Notes: generated from the sequence alone by a model not told the origin. A stretch of DNA of 64,000 nucleotides from an uncultured Lachnotalea sp. (GCA_947066815.1 CAMSZT010000013.1:21946-85945); one strand, 5' to 3'; shown: positions 15,901-24,572, numbered from the stretch's first letter. Program-made: numbers and translations.

Positions 15901-16596
15901 TTGAAGATAGAAAAAATCAGTGAAAACCAGATCCGCTGTACCTTGAACAGCAGTGACCTGACAGACCGGCAGTTAAATCTGGGCGAACTGGCCTACGGCA
16001 GCGTCCGGGCCCGCAGCCTGTTCCGTGAAATGATGCAGCAGGCATTCCATGATTTTGGTTTTGATGCGGAGGACAATCCGCTGATGGTGGAAGCCATCCC
16101 CCTGTCCAGCGACAGTATCATGCTGATCATCACAAAGGTGGACGACCCGGAGGAGCTGGATACCCGTTTTGCCAAATTTTCTCCCGGTTCCGAGGAAGAA
16201 CCGGATACCTTTTCGGATGCCGGCACTCCCCTGCTTCTGGAGGGCGCGCCGGAACCGGAGCCCGCCTCCCCCCAGGCGGAGCCGAAGGAAGCCGCTCCTG
16301 TCGAAAGCACGCGGATCTTCCGCTTTTCCCTTCTGGACGCGGTCTCCCAGGCAGCCGAGGTGCTGAGCGGCTCCTTCGACGGGCACAATTCCCTCTACCG
16401 GGATCCGGCAGAGGGCGGATATTTCCTGGTCATCAGCCGCCAGGGATACGGGGAGGAGGACTTTGCCAGGGTACTCAATACCCTGTCCGAGTTCGCCGTC
16501 CCTGTCAGGAGTACCTATGCAACCGAATCCTACTATCAGGAACACTTCGAGCTGATCGTCGAGGGGCTGGCGCTCCAGGTACTCCGCAGCCTCTGA
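15901..16596 (+). CDS. mecA: Adaptor protein MecA
   Basis: The 231-residue protein starts at TTG 15901 with AGGA about 10 bases upstream. The N-terminal domain (MKIEKISENQIRCTLNSSDL ... about residues 1-85) matches the MecA substrate-recognition domain. A Pro/Glu-rich linker (about 95-135) leads to the C-terminal ClpC-binding domain (TRIFRFSLLDAVSQAAEVL to the end). MecA delivers substrates such as ComK to ClpCP in Bacillus and acts as a general ClpC assembly factor elsewhere. A promoter lies immediately upstream. It is convergent with the HAD gene. The TTG start may limit its level. Confidence 0.9.
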   Translation: MKIEKISENQIRCTLNSSDLTDRQLNLGELAYGSVRARSLFREMMQQAFHDFGFDAEDNPLMVEAIPLSSDSIMLIITKVDDPEELDTRFAKFSPGSEEEPDTFSDAGTPLLLEGAPEPEPASPQAEPKEAAPVESTRIFRFSLLDAVSQAAEVLSGSFDGHNSLYRDPAEGGYFLVISRQGYGEEDFARVLNTLSEFAVPVRSTYATESYYQEHFELIVEGLALQVLRSL

Positions 16597-16600
16597 TGCG

Positions 16601-16641
16601 CCGGGATATCCCGGGCCGCAAACGGCTGCCCCCTGGCCGTT
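16601..16641. repeat. Palindrome and stem between convergent mecA and HAD genes
   Basis: CCGGGATATCCCGG (16601-16614) is a perfect 14-bp palindrome. AACGGC (16621-16626) and GCCGTT (16636-16641) form a second stem. No T-run follows, so any terminator role is uncertain. Confidence 0.4.
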
Positions 16642-17261
16642 CAGGGCTGCGGATCGATCCGGATCCCGAACCGCGAAAGTCCTTCCACGATGGATCCGTA
16701 ACCGGTCACCTGCACCGTATGGATGCCGAACTCTTTCGCTGCTTCCAGATTGGCCGGAAGGTCGTCGAAAAAGACGGTCTCCTCCGGACAGATCCCATAT
16801 CTGGAAAGCAGCGTCTCATAGATCTCCGGCTCCGGCTTTACATACTTCTCCTGATAGGAGACCACCTGGCCGTCCGTATATTCCAGAAACCGGAAAGACG
16901 GCCTTAACTGTTCATAAAAGGTCTTTCCGTAGTTGGAAAGGATGTAGATCCGATATCCCTTCTCCTTTAACTGTTTCAAAAGCCCCGCCGCATAAGAGTT
17001 CTCCCGGACAGACATTCCTGCCCCCGCATAGACCCGGCGGACCAGGTCCTCATGCCCGGCCGCCTCCCTGCAGATGATCTCCAGGAGTTCCTCGTCCGGC
17101 AGGCTGCCCCGATCCACTTCCTTCCACATGGGACTCAAAAACAGCGCCCGTTCCACGATCCCATCCTCTTCTTCCGAAAGCTTCCAGCCGTCCAGATAGC
17201 CTCTCCAGTCAAAGTCCGCCAGTACGTTCCCGATATCAAAGATCAATGTACGTATCATCAT
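16641..17261 (-). CDS. HAD-superfamily hydrolase (subfamily IA, YihX-like)
   Basis: The 206-residue protein has HAD motif I in a family variant, LIFDIGNVLADFD, motif II ILSNYG, motif III lysine in KYVKPEPEIY, and motif IV FFDDLPANLEAA. The pattern is that of alpha-D-glucose-1-phosphatase YihX-like proteins, which dephosphorylate sugar phosphates in the cytoplasm. It starts within the purA stop region (ATG 17261, alternative 17258; GGAGG just upstream), so it is translated in the purA operon. Confidence 0.82.
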   Translation of the reverse strand: MMIRTLIFDIGNVLADFDWRGYLDGWKLSEEEDGIVERALFLSPMWKEVDRGSLPDEELLEIICREAAGHEDLVRRVYAGAGMSVRENSYAAGLLKQLKEKGYRIYILSNYGKTFYEQLRPSFRFLEYTDGQVVSYQEKYVKPEPEIYETLLSRYGICPEETVFFDDLPANLEAAKEFGIHTVQVTGYGSIVEGLSRFGIRIDPQP

Positions 17262-18538
17262 TTCCTCCGGATGATCTCGCTTCTTCCGGGCCCGTTGGAC
17301 ACCATGGTCACCGGCACGCCCAGTTCCCGCTCGATCTCATCGATATAGTTCCTGCAGTTTTCCGGAAGCTCCTTGTAGTTCCGGATACCGCGGATATCAC
17401 ATTTCCAGCCGGGAAGCTTTTTGTAGACCGGCTTGCAGTGTTCCAGCATGGAGGTCACCGGGAAATCCTTTAAGATCTTTCCGTCAAACTCATAACCGAT
17501 ACAGATCGGGATCTCGTCCAGATATCCGAGCACATCCACGACCGTCAGGGCTGCCTCCGTCGTCCCCTGCACCCGGCAGCCGTAACGGCTGGCCACCGCG
17601 TCGAACCACCCCACTCTTCTGGGACGCCCCGTAGTCGCGCCGTACTCCCCGCCGTCGCCGCCCCGGTCCCTGAGCTCCTGGGCCTCCTCCCCGAAGATCT
17701 CGCTGACAAAGGCTCCCGCGCCTACCGCGCTGGAATACGCCTTTACCACCGTGGTGATGTTCGTGATCTCATAGGGCGGGATCCCGGCTCCGATGGCGCC
17801 GTAGGCCGCCAAGGTGGAAGAGGAGGTCACCATGGGGTAGATCCCGTGATCCGGATCCTTCAGGGAACCCAGCTGTCCCTCCAGCAGGATCTTCTTTCCC
17901 GCCTTCATCGCCTCATGGAGATAAGAAGAAACGTCGCACACGTAAGGCGCCACCATCTCTTTATATTCCATCAGCGTCCCGTATACCTCCTCGGGCACGA
18001 GGGCCGGCTGATGGTACAGGTTCGTGAGCATCACATTTTTCAGGGTGCAGACATTCTCCACCTTTTCCCTGAGGGCTGTGGGGCAGCCGAACAGCTCGCT
18101 GACCTGGAAACCGATCTTTGCATATTTGTCGGAATAGAAGGGGGCAATTCCGGACTTGGTGGATCCGAAGGATTTCCCCGCCAGACGGGCCTCCTCGCAG
18201 GCGTCCAGGAGCATATGGTAAGGCATCATGATCTGCGCCCGGTCGGACACGAGGATCTTCGGGGTAGGCACTCCCTTCTCCTCCAGCTCCTTGATCTCCT
18301 TCAACAGATACGGAATGTTAAGGGCCACGCCGTTGCCGATGATGCTGGTGGTATGGCCGTAAAACACGCCGGAGGGAAGCAGATGCAGCGCAAACTTGCC
18401 ATAATCATTGATGATGGTGTGGCCCGCGTTGCTGCCGCCCTGAAACCGGATGATGATATCAGACTCTTCGGCCAGCATATCCGTGATCTTGCCTTTTCCC
18501 TCGTCGCCCCAGTTGGCCCCTACGATCGCTCTTACCAT
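17258..18538 (-). CDS. purA: Adenylosuccinate synthetase
   Basis: The 426-residue GTP-dependent enzyme has the N-terminal GDEGKGK loop (about residues 11-17), the catalytic His region GGSNAGHTI, EGQLGSLKDPDHGIYP and the C-terminal GTP-binding NGPGR. It joins IMP and aspartate to adenylosuccinate in AMP synthesis. It lies 17 bases downstream of purB, which catalyses the next step, and overlaps the HAD phosphatase gene by 4 bases. Length is normal for the family. Confidence 0.95.
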   Translation of the reverse strand: MVRAIVGANWGDEGKGKITDMLAEESDIIIRFQGGSNAGHTIINDYGKFALHLLPSGVFYGHTTSIIGNGVALNIPYLLKEIKELEEKGVPTPKILVSDRAQIMMPYHMLLDACEEARLAGKSFGSTKSGIAPFYSDKYAKIGFQVSELFGCPTALREKVENVCTLKNVMLTNLYHQPALVPEEVYGTLMEYKEMVAPYVCDVSSYLHEAMKAGKKILLEGQLGSLKDPDHGIYPMVTSSSTLAAYGAIGAGIPPYEITNITTVVKAYSSAVGAGAFVSEIFGEEAQELRDRGGDGGEYGATTGRPRRVGWFDAVASRYGCRVQGTTEAALTVVDVLGYLDEIPICIGYEFDGKILKDFPVTSMLEHCKPVYKKLPGWKCDIRGIRNYKELPENCRNYIDEIERELGVPVTMVSNGPGRSEIIRRK

Positions 18539-18555
18539 TGTTTTCTCCTCCTAAC

Positions 18556-19989
18556 TTATACGTTGATTTCCGCCTTCACACCCAGGAGTTCCCTGTTTTC
18601 CTCCAGGATCGGCCGGATGACTTCTGCAAGAAATTCTTCCACCTGCTCCGGCGCGCGGCCCACATACCTGGCCGGCTCCATGGTCTTCTTAAGCTCCTCC
18701 AGGCTCATGTTAAACGCCGGGTCGGCGGCGATCAGCTCCAGAAGGTTATTGTCCAGGCCGTTCACCTTCACGTTCTTGCCCGCCTCCATGGAAAGGGTGC
18801 GGATCCTCTCATGGAGCTCCTGCCGGTCCCCGCCGGCCTTCACCGCGTCCATCATGATGTTTTCCGTGGCCATGAAGGGAAGCTCCGACATGAGCCGCTT
18901 CTCAATGACCTTCGGGTACACCACCAGGCCGTCCACCACGTTCAGATACAGGTCCAGGATCCCGTCCACCGCCAGGAAGCCCTCCGGGATGCTGAGACGC
19001 TTGTTTGCGGAGTCGTCCAGGGTGCGCTCGAACCACTGGGTCGATGCCACCAGCATGGGATTCATGGCGTCGGCCATCACGTAATCCGCCAGGGACGCCA
19101 TCCGCTCGCTGCGCATGGGATTGCGCTTATAGGCCATGGCCGAGGAGCCGATCTGGCTCTTCTCAAAGGGCTCCTCCACCTCCTTCAGATGCTGAAGGAG
19201 CCGGATATCGTTGGAGAACTTGTGGGCGCTCTGGGCGATCCCCGCCAGCACGTTTAAAACCCGGCTGTCCACCTTTCTGGAATAGGTCTGGCCGGACACG
19301 GCGTAGCAGCCGTCGAAGCCCATCTTCTCCGCAATCTTTTTATCCACCTCTTTGACTTTTTCATGATCTCCGTCAAAAAGCTCCAGGAAGCTGGCCTGGG
19401 TTCCCGTAGTGCCCTTGGAGCCGAGGAGCTTCATGGTCCCAAGCACGTGGTCCACGTCCTCCAGGTCCAGGGTCAGATCCTGCAGCCAGAGGGCCGCCCG
19501 TTTGCCCACGGTCGTCGGCTGGGCCGGCTGGAAATGGGTGAAGGCCAGGGTGGGCTGAGCCTTGTACTTATCCGCAAAGGCCGCCAGCTCGCCGATCACG
19601 TTGATCAGCTTCTTCCTCACCAGCCGGAGGGCCTCCGTCATGAGGATGATGTCCGTATTGTCTCCCACATAGCAGGACGTGGCTCCCAGATGGATGATCC
19701 CTTTCGCCTTCGGGCACTGGACCCCGTATGCGTATACGTGGGACATGACGTCGTGGCGCACCTCTTTTTCCCTCTGCCTGGCCACCTCGTAATTGATGTC
19801 GTCCTGATGGGCCTTGAGCTCCTCGATCTGCTCCCTCGTGACGGGGAGCCCCAGCTCGTGCTCCGCCTCCGCCAAAGCGATCCACAATCTCCTCCAGGTC
19901 CGGAACTTCTTATCCGGCGAAAAAATGTACTTCATCTCCCTGCCGGCATAGCGCTCCGACAAGGGACTCTGGTATCTGTCGTAGGTCAT
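18556..19989 (-). CDS. purB: Adenylosuccinate lyase
   Basis: The ATG at 19989 after AGAGGGG gives 477 residues. The fumarase/aspartase signature SSAMAYKRNPMRSE is present, with TSCYVGDNTDI and THFQPAQPTTVGKR. It cleaves adenylosuccinate and SAICAR in purine synthesis. The clustering purF-purB-purA covers the first committed step and the AMP branch, while the intermediate pur genes are elsewhere. A family 1 repeat lies between purB and purF. Confidence 0.95.
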   Translation of the reverse strand: MTYDRYQSPLSERYAGREMKYIFSPDKKFRTWRRLWIALAEAEHELGLPVTREQIEELKAHQDDINYEVARQREKEVRHDVMSHVYAYGVQCPKAKGIIHLGATSCYVGDNTDIILMTEALRLVRKKLINVIGELAAFADKYKAQPTLAFTHFQPAQPTTVGKRAALWLQDLTLDLEDVDHVLGTMKLLGSKGTTGTQASFLELFDGDHEKVKEVDKKIAEKMGFDGCYAVSGQTYSRKVDSRVLNVLAGIAQSAHKFSNDIRLLQHLKEVEEPFEKSQIGSSAMAYKRNPMRSERMASLADYVMADAMNPMLVASTQWFERTLDDSANKRLSIPEGFLAVDGILDLYLNVVDGLVVYPKVIEKRLMSELPFMATENIMMDAVKAGGDRQELHERIRTLSMEAGKNVKVNGLDNNLLELIAADPAFNMSLEELKKTMEPARYVGRAPEQVEEFLAEVIRPILEENRELLGVKAEINV

Positions 19990-20023
19990 AATGATCCCCT
20001 CTCCTGTCTGTCCTCTTATTTTT

Positions 20024-20086
20024 AAGCGATCGCGAAACACGAAATTGCCGGAATATTCAACAAGTCTTTGAGTTTCGCAATTACTT
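20024..20086. repeat. Dispersed palindromic repeat, family 1, copy B
   Basis: AAGCGATCGCGAAAC and GTTTCGCAATTACTT form the arms. The interior GAAATTG, GGAATATTC, ACAAGT, TTTGAG matches copy A at 2943-3013. The right arm contains the purF stop codon (20081-20083), so insertion or retention of the repeat sets the last codons of purF. Confidence 0.7.
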
Positions 20087-21526
20087 TATATACTCTCCGC
20101 GGATATCCTCCCTCGGGGGCTCGACGGGGTAATCGCCGTCAAAGCAGGACGCGCAGATGGGAAGTCCGCCCACCATCTGGGGAAGCCGTTCCAGCCTGAG
20201 ATATCCCAGGCTGTCCGCCCCGATCTCCTGCCGGATCTCCTCCACGGTCCGGTCATGGGCGGCCAGCTGATCCTCGGAAGGGATGTCCGTGCCGAAATAG
20301 CAGGGGTGGAGGAACGGCGGCGCGGAGATCCGCACATGGACCTCCCTTGCCCCGGCCGCCCGCAGCATCCTCACGATCCTGCCGCAGGTGGTCCCCCGCA
20401 CCAGAGAATCATCCACCATGACGATCCGCTTTCCCGCCACGGCCTCTTTTAACACATTGAGCTTCACCTGCACGCCGGACTCCCGGTTTTTCTGGCTGGG
20501 CTTTATGAATGTGCGCCCCACATAGCTGTTTTTTACAAAAGCCGTCCCGTAAGGGATACCCGACTCCTGGGCATATCCCTGGGCCGCCGCATTGCCGGAC
20601 TCGGGGACGCCCACCACCAGGTCTGCCTCCACCGGATGATCCTCCGCCAGGAAACGGCCGGCCGCCACTCTGGCATGATAAACGCCGACGCCGTCTATCC
20701 TCGTATCCGGCCTTGCAAAATAGATATATTCGAAGATGCATCTGGCCTCCCGTTCTGCATCCAGCCGGTCCGAGCGGATGCCATCCTTTGTGATGCACAC
20801 GATCTCCCCCGGCCTCACATCCCGGACAAACTCCGCTCCCACCGTGTCCAGGGCGCAGGACTCGGATGCCAGAAAATAAGCGTTTTCCCTCTTTCCGATG
20901 CAAAGAGGCCGGAACCCGAAAGGATCGCGGGCTCCGATCAGCTTCCTGGGGCTCATGATCACCAGGGAATAGGCGCCCCGGATCTTCTTCATGGCGGCCT
21001 TCACGGCCTCCTCCGCCGAGCCGCACCGGACTCTCGCCCTGGCGATATGGTAAGCCATCACCTCGGAATCGATGGTGGTCTGGAAGATGGCCCCGTCGCG
21101 CTCCAGCTCCCGCTTGAGCTCCGGCGCGTTCACCAGGTTCCCGTTGTGGGCCAGAGCCAGGGTCCCCTTGATATAATTTAACACCAGAGGCTGCGCATTC
21201 TCCCTGGTGCTGGCGCCCGCCGTAGAATAGCGGACATGGCCGATTCCGATATTTCCCCGGCCAAGGGCCGCAAGGCTCTCTGCCGTAAACACTTCATTGA
21301 CCAGGCCCATCTCCTTTCGGACTTTCACCTGTCCCTTCGGCCCCTCCGTGTCGCTGACCGCGATACCGCAGCTCTCCTGCCCCCTGTGCTGGAGGGCCAG
21401 AAGGCCGTAATACACCGTGTGGGCCACGTCGTTCCCGTCCAGATCATAAGCGCCGAAGACCCCGCATTCCTCATGGAGTCCCGCCTCCTGTGGTTTCTCC
21501 TCTTCCTGTTCCGGCCATTCTCTCAT
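20081..21526 (-). CDS. purF: Amidophosphoribosyltransferase
   Basis: The ATG at 21526 has AGAGG 9 bases upstream. Longer starts extend into the promoter-leader region and are rejected. The 481-residue protein has a 23-residue propeptide before ECGVFG, whose Cys becomes the N-terminal nucleophile of the glutaminase domain. It also has LQHRGQESCG, the PRPP loop IVMVDDSLVRGTT and the C-terminal cysteine-rich CASCFDGDYP. It makes phosphoribosylamine from PRPP and glutamine. It has its own promoter about 113 bases upstream and probably starts the purF-purB-purA transcript. Confidence 0.95.
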   Translation of the reverse strand: MREWPEQEEEKPQEAGLHEECGVFGAYDLDGNDVAHTVYYGLLALQHRGQESCGIAVSDTEGPKGQVKVRKEMGLVNEVFTAESLAALGRGNIGIGHVRYSTAGASTRENAQPLVLNYIKGTLALAHNGNLVNAPELKRELERDGAIFQTTIDSEVMAYHIARARVRCGSAEEAVKAAMKKIRGAYSLVIMSPRKLIGARDPFGFRPLCIGKRENAYFLASESCALDTVGAEFVRDVRPGEIVCITKDGIRSDRLDAEREARCIFEYIYFARPDTRIDGVGVYHARVAAGRFLAEDHPVEADLVVGVPESGNAAAQGYAQESGIPYGTAFVKNSYVGRTFIKPSQKNRESGVQVKLNVLKEAVAGKRIVMVDDSLVRGTTCGRIVRMLRAAGAREVHVRISAPPFLHPCYFGTDIPSEDQLAAHDRTVEEIRQEIGADSLGYLRLERLPQMVGGLPICASCFDGDYPVEPPREDIRGEYIK

Positions 21527-21591
21527 AAATGTCATCCTCTCCCTGAATGCTGTCACCCGGCCGTCCACAGCCAGTCTGCAGACGATTTTGG

Positions 21592-21615
21592 GGAAACGCT
21601 GATCAAAGCGTTTCC
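21592..21615. repeat. 24-bp hairpin repeat, family 4, copy A
   Basis: GGAAACGCT, GATCAA, AGCGTTTCC: perfect 9-bp arms and a 6-bp loop. The exact 24-mer recurs in opposite orientation at 52988-53011. Here it lies in the purF leader, 66 bases before the start codon. Confidence 0.7.
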
Positions 21616-21638
21616 TTTGTTTTTGAAATACGTAGTAA

Positions 21639-21667
21639 ATTATAATATAAGGCCCTTGATAACGCAA
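21639..21667 (-). promoter_or_regulatory. Sigma-A promoter of purF
   Basis: On the minus strand: TTGCGT (21662-21667), a 17-bp spacer and TATAAT (21639-21644). No purine riboswitch aptamer could be recognised in the 110-nt leader. Confidence 0.75.
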
Positions 21668-21789
21668 CCGCAAAATGTGCCAAACGTGAAAAAGAACCCC
21701 GGAACGCAGGATCCTCCGCCTGCTTTTCAGGATTCTTTTTCGGCTGCCGCCGCCGTCATCGGCCCGGCCCGTATTATTTTCCGCCTCTG

Positions 21790-22164
21790 CTATTCGGTCG
21801 CATCCTCCAGGCCGCGGCTCAGATCGCTTCCCATGTCGTCCACAGCCTTGCTGACGTCGTCGCCCACGTCATCCAGCAGGCCTTTGCTCCCGGTGGTCTC
21901 ATCAGTCCCGGCGCCTGCTCCGTTCGTTCCGCCGGTGCCCGCTCCGCCCGTAGCCCCGGTGCTGCTGTCGCTTCCGTTTGTCTCGGAACCGGTCTGGCCG
22001 TTGTTTTTATCGGTGGTCCCTCCGTTTCCGCCGGTCGCCGATTCGTGGGTCTCCGCCCCGTTGCTGGTTCCCTTGTCATCCTTTTTTCCGTCCCCGCAGC
22101 CGGCAAGGCACAGGAAAACAGCGAGCAACAGCACTGCCGTCGTCAAAAAACCTTTTGTTCTCAT
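21790..22164 (-). CDS. Low-complexity lipoprotein, function unknown
   Basis: The 124-residue product has a lipoprotein signal peptide (LLLAVFLCLAGC, Cys23). A roughly 65-residue Gly/Thr/Asn/Ser-rich stretch (GGNGGTTDKNNGQTGSETNG) follows, then a short acidic amphipathic C-terminus (LLDDVGDDVSKAVDDMG). The RBS is AGAAGGAG before the ATG at 22164. Similar spacers tether short domains to the membrane surface, but no catalytic domain is present. It is monocistronic, between dapB and purF. Confidence 0.7.
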   Translation of the reverse strand: MRTKGFLTTAVLLLAVFLCLAGCGDGKKDDKGTSNGAETHESATGGNGGTTDKNNGQTGSETNGSDSSTGATGGAGTGGTNGAGAGTDETTGSKGLLDDVGDDVSKAVDDMGSDLSRGLEDATE

Positions 22165-22200
22165 TGCGTTCTCTCCTTCTTACACATATTGTACTGCACA

Positions 22201-22236
22201 TGATAAACGGCAGGCCGTCCTGTCGTTTGCCATAGA
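22201..22236. repeat. Dispersed hairpin repeat, family 2, copy C
   Basis: TAAACGGCAGGCCGTCCTGT, CGTTTGCCATAGATCC aligns base for base with copy A (TAAACGGCA ... TGTCGTTTACTATAGATCC), differing mainly in the loop. It lies just upstream of the lipoprotein gene. Confidence 0.6.
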
Positions 22237-22353
22237 TCCGCTGGCAGAAAACGGCGCCGCCGCTTCTCAACAGCTTCTATCCGATAATATGCGCAGAAAG
22301 CAGGAAAACTAATGCTCCATTTTTTTCCAGATTTTTTGTTCCGCAGTCCCTGT

Positions 22354-23109
22354 TCAGCCGATTACGTCGCTCATGCCATAGAAACCGGCAGGCTTTCCTG
22401 CCAGGAATTTTGCCGCCTCGATGGCCCCTTTGGCAAACACCGCTTTGGAATAGGCCGTATGCTTAAACTCGATGACCTCATCGGTCCCCGCAAAGATCAC
22501 CTCATGCTCTCCGACGATGTTCCCGCCCCGGACCGCACTGATGCCGATCTCGTTCCCGGAACGTTTCACCCGCTCCCCGGAACGGTCATATTTATAGGTA
22601 TAGGCATTGTCCAGCGCCTCATTCATGGAATCGGCCAGCGCCAGGGCCGTGCCGCTGGGGGCATCCACCTTCTGGTTATGGTGCCGCTCCACGATCTCCA
22701 TGTCAAAACCGGCCGTGGCCAGCGTGAGGGCCGCCTCCTTTAAAAGCTTTAAGAGCATGTTGATGCCCAAAGACATATTTGCCGATTTGAGTACCGCCAC
22801 GGAGGCGGACGCCTCCCTCACCTTCTCCACCTGCTCTTCCGAAATGCCGGTGGTGCAGATCACTGCCGGGATCTGCCTCCTCACCATGTACCGGAGCAGG
22901 CCGTCTATGGCTTTTGCCGAGCAGAAATCAATGATGACGTCCGCCTCCACGTCACAGTCTTCCAGAGAAGAAAATACCGGATAGGCGTTTTTCACGTGGT
23001 CCGACAGGTCGATCCCCGCCACGATCTCCAGCTCCTTATCCTCCGCCGCCAGTCCGGTGATCACCTGGCCCATATGGCCGTTACAGCCGTGCATAATCGC
23101 CCGTATCAT
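22354..23109 (-). CDS. dapB: 4-hydroxy-tetrahydrodipicolinate reductase
   Basis: The 251-residue protein has the nucleotide-binding GCNGHMGQ (residues 8-15) and the catalytic signature ERHHNQKVDAPSGTA. It reduces HTPA to tetrahydrodipicolinate with NAD(P)H, the second step of the lysine/diaminopimelate/dipicolinate branch. It lies 117 bases downstream of dapA in the same direction. The gap has no clear terminator, so it is probably in the lysine-riboswitch-controlled transcript. Confidence 0.95.
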   Translation of the reverse strand: MIRAIMHGCNGHMGQVITGLAAEDKELEIVAGIDLSDHVKNAYPVFSSLEDCDVEADVIIDFCSAKAIDGLLRYMVRRQIPAVICTTGISEEQVEKVREASASVAVLKSANMSLGINMLLKLLKEAALTLATAGFDMEIVERHHNQKVDAPSGTALALADSMNEALDNAYTYKYDRSGERVKRSGNEIGISAVRGGNIVGEHEVIFAGTDEVIEFKHTAYSKAVFAKGAIEAAKFLAGKPAGFYGMSDVIG

Positions 23110-23226
23110 ATGCTCAAATCCTCCCGTATATTTTTACCGTCTTTCCGTATAAACCGTTTCCCGCCGCAGCCGCCTTTCCCTAAGCGGTCCTCTTTTTGCG
23201 GCGTGCCGTCCTCAGGGGCAGAGCGC

Positions 23227-24117
23227 TCATCTAAGCTCCAGCCCGTAATCCGCCATGGCCGTCTTTAACCGCTCCACATTCTGGGACTCCATGGGGGACA
23301 GAGGGCCGCGTAAGGGACCGCATTCCTTCCCCATCAGGTTCATGGCCGTCTTGACCGGGATCGGGTTGACTTCGCAGAACAGGGCGTCGATGAGCGGCAG
23401 CGCCTCCAGCTGCAGCCTTCTGCTCTCGGCCGTATCCCCCTCTAGATAGGTCCTTACCATGTCATGGGTCTGTCTCGGAGCCACATTGGAGAGCACGGAG
23501 ATCACGCCGATGCCGCCCAGAGACAGGATCGGCACCACCTGATCGTCGTTCCCGGAATAGATGTCGATGCAGCCGTCCGCCAGCTGGGCAAGCTTCGCGA
23601 TCTGGGAAATGTTCCCGCTGGCTTCCTTGATCCCCACGATGTTCGGGACATGTTTCGCCATATAGACTGCCGTCTCCGGAAGAATGTTGCAGCCGGTACG
23701 ACTGGGCACGTTATACAGGATGATGGGCAGCTTCACCGCCTCCGCCACCGCCGTAAAATGGGCGATCAGGCCCTTCTGTGTCGCCTTGTTATAATAAGGC
23801 GTTACCTGCAGCAGCGCGTCCGCCCCCCGTTTTTCGGCCTCCACCGAAAGATAGACTGCCGTTTCGGTACTGTTGGAACCGGTTCCCGCAATGACGGGAA
23901 TCCGTCCGTTTACCACCTTCACCGCATGGCCGATCACATCCAGATGCTCCTCATGACTCAGGGTAGAAGCCTCCCCGGTCGTCCCGCAGATGATGATGCT
24001 GTCGGTCCCTGCCGCGATCTGTTCCTCCAGAAGTTCTGTCAGCTTATCATAATTTACCGTTCCGTCCTCAAAAAACGGAGTGACGATCGCCACGCCTGCA
24101 CCTTTGAATACTGCCAT
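23227..24117 (-). CDS. dapA: 4-hydroxy-tetrahydrodipicolinate synthase
   Basis: The ATG at 24117 after AAGGAGG gives 296 residues beginning [15 protein letters not shown]. Conserved features are [10 protein letters not shown], the catalytic tyrosine in ITPYYNK-like [21 protein letters not shown] and the Schiff-base lysine in GIKEASG. It condenses pyruvate and aspartate semialdehyde. The 430-nt leader upstream holds a lysine riboswitch and a terminator, so expression falls when lysine is abundant. The open frame continues upstream of the ATG, but those residues come from riboswitch sequence and are not protein. Confidence 0.95.
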   Translation of the reverse strand: MAVFKGAGVAIVTPFFEDGTVNYDKLTELLEEQIAAGTDSIIICGTTGEASTLSHEEHLDVIGHAVKVVNGRIPVIAGTGSNSTETAVYLSVEAEKRGADALLQVTPYYNKATQKGLIAHFTAVAEAVKLPIILYNVPSRTGCNILPETAVYMAKHVPNIVGIKEASGNISQIAKLAQLADGCIDIYSGNDDQVVPILSLGGIGVISVLSNVAPRQTHDMVRTYLEGDTAESRRLQLEALPLIDALFCEVNPIPVKTAMNLMGKECGPLRGPLSPMESQNVERLKTAMADYGLELR

Positions 24118-24217
24118 TTGTTTTTCCTCCTTCTCTCTACATGCGATATCGATCTTCCGCCCTGCCGGAGCGCAGACCGGGGCTGCGATAACAGCTACTT
24201 CCTTTCCGCCCCGTCTA

Positions 24218-24282
24218 CGATCGAGCAGGAGAACGCTCTTTTCTCCTGCTTGCCGCGCGGGGCCGCATGTTGCTTTAGCAAC
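24218..24282. repeat. Dispersed double-hairpin repeat, family 3, copy A
   Basis: Stem 1 is AGCAGGAG (24224-24231) with CTCCTGCT (24243-24250), followed by GCCGCGCGG. Stem 2 is GTTGCT with AGCAAC (24269-24282). The same order of stem, CCGCGCG and stem occurs at 52170-52235, with compensating changes in the stems. It lies in the dapA leader between terminator and start codon. Confidence 0.6.
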
Positions 24283-24306
24283 TGTTTTCTTCTTGCGCCC
24301 CTGTGC

Positions 24307-24336
24307 AAAAAAGCTGACCCGGAGGGCCAGCTTTTT
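24307..24336 (-). terminator. Riboswitch-controlled terminator of dapA
   Basis: On the minus strand AAAAAGCTGGCCC, TCC, GGGTCAGCTTTTTT forms a tight stem ending in six T residues. It lies 50 nt downstream of the lysine aptamer and about 190 nt before dapA, as expected for transcriptional attenuation. Confidence 0.88.
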
Positions 24337-24385
24337 GAATTCCACAACGATATCCTGCCGTCGGACACGTATCGGATCCTTCATG

Positions 24386-24553
24386 AAGTAGCGCTCCATC
24401 CTGCCGGATGACAGTCATATGATTGTTCACCATATGCCCAGGAACTCCTATCCAGGCTATTCGTCCCTTCGGCGCTTTCCCCTTTCCCCCGGCTTCTCCT
24501 ATGCCTGTACATATCAGCCGGAATACTGATGAAAAACGCAACCTCTACATTGG
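24386..24553 (-). ncRNA. Lysine riboswitch (L-box)
   Basis: The minus strand carries the conserved lysine-aptamer elements in order: GTAGAGGTTGCG at the 5' side, CATCAGTA, GGCATAGGAGAAGCCGG, GCGCCGAAGGGACGAATAG, CCTGG...CCTGGGC, CATATGGTGAACAATCATATG, ACTGTCATC and the closing GGATGGAGCGCTACTT. These match the five-helix junction of known L-boxes. Lysine binding should favour the downstream terminator at 24307-24336 and so switch off dapA (and probably dapB). Edges are approximate. Confidence 0.9.
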
Positions 24554-24572
24554 TTATTTAATTCTTTCGGAC

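Noticed and set aside
21527..21670. Possible purine riboswitch in the purF leader
   Set aside because: The conserved purine-aptamer loops could not be found; only a promoter and the family 4 hairpin are present.
24118..24399. N-terminal extension of DapA by about 94 residues
   Set aside because: The frame is open, but it runs through the terminator and part of the lysine riboswitch; the RBS and homology fix the start at 24117.
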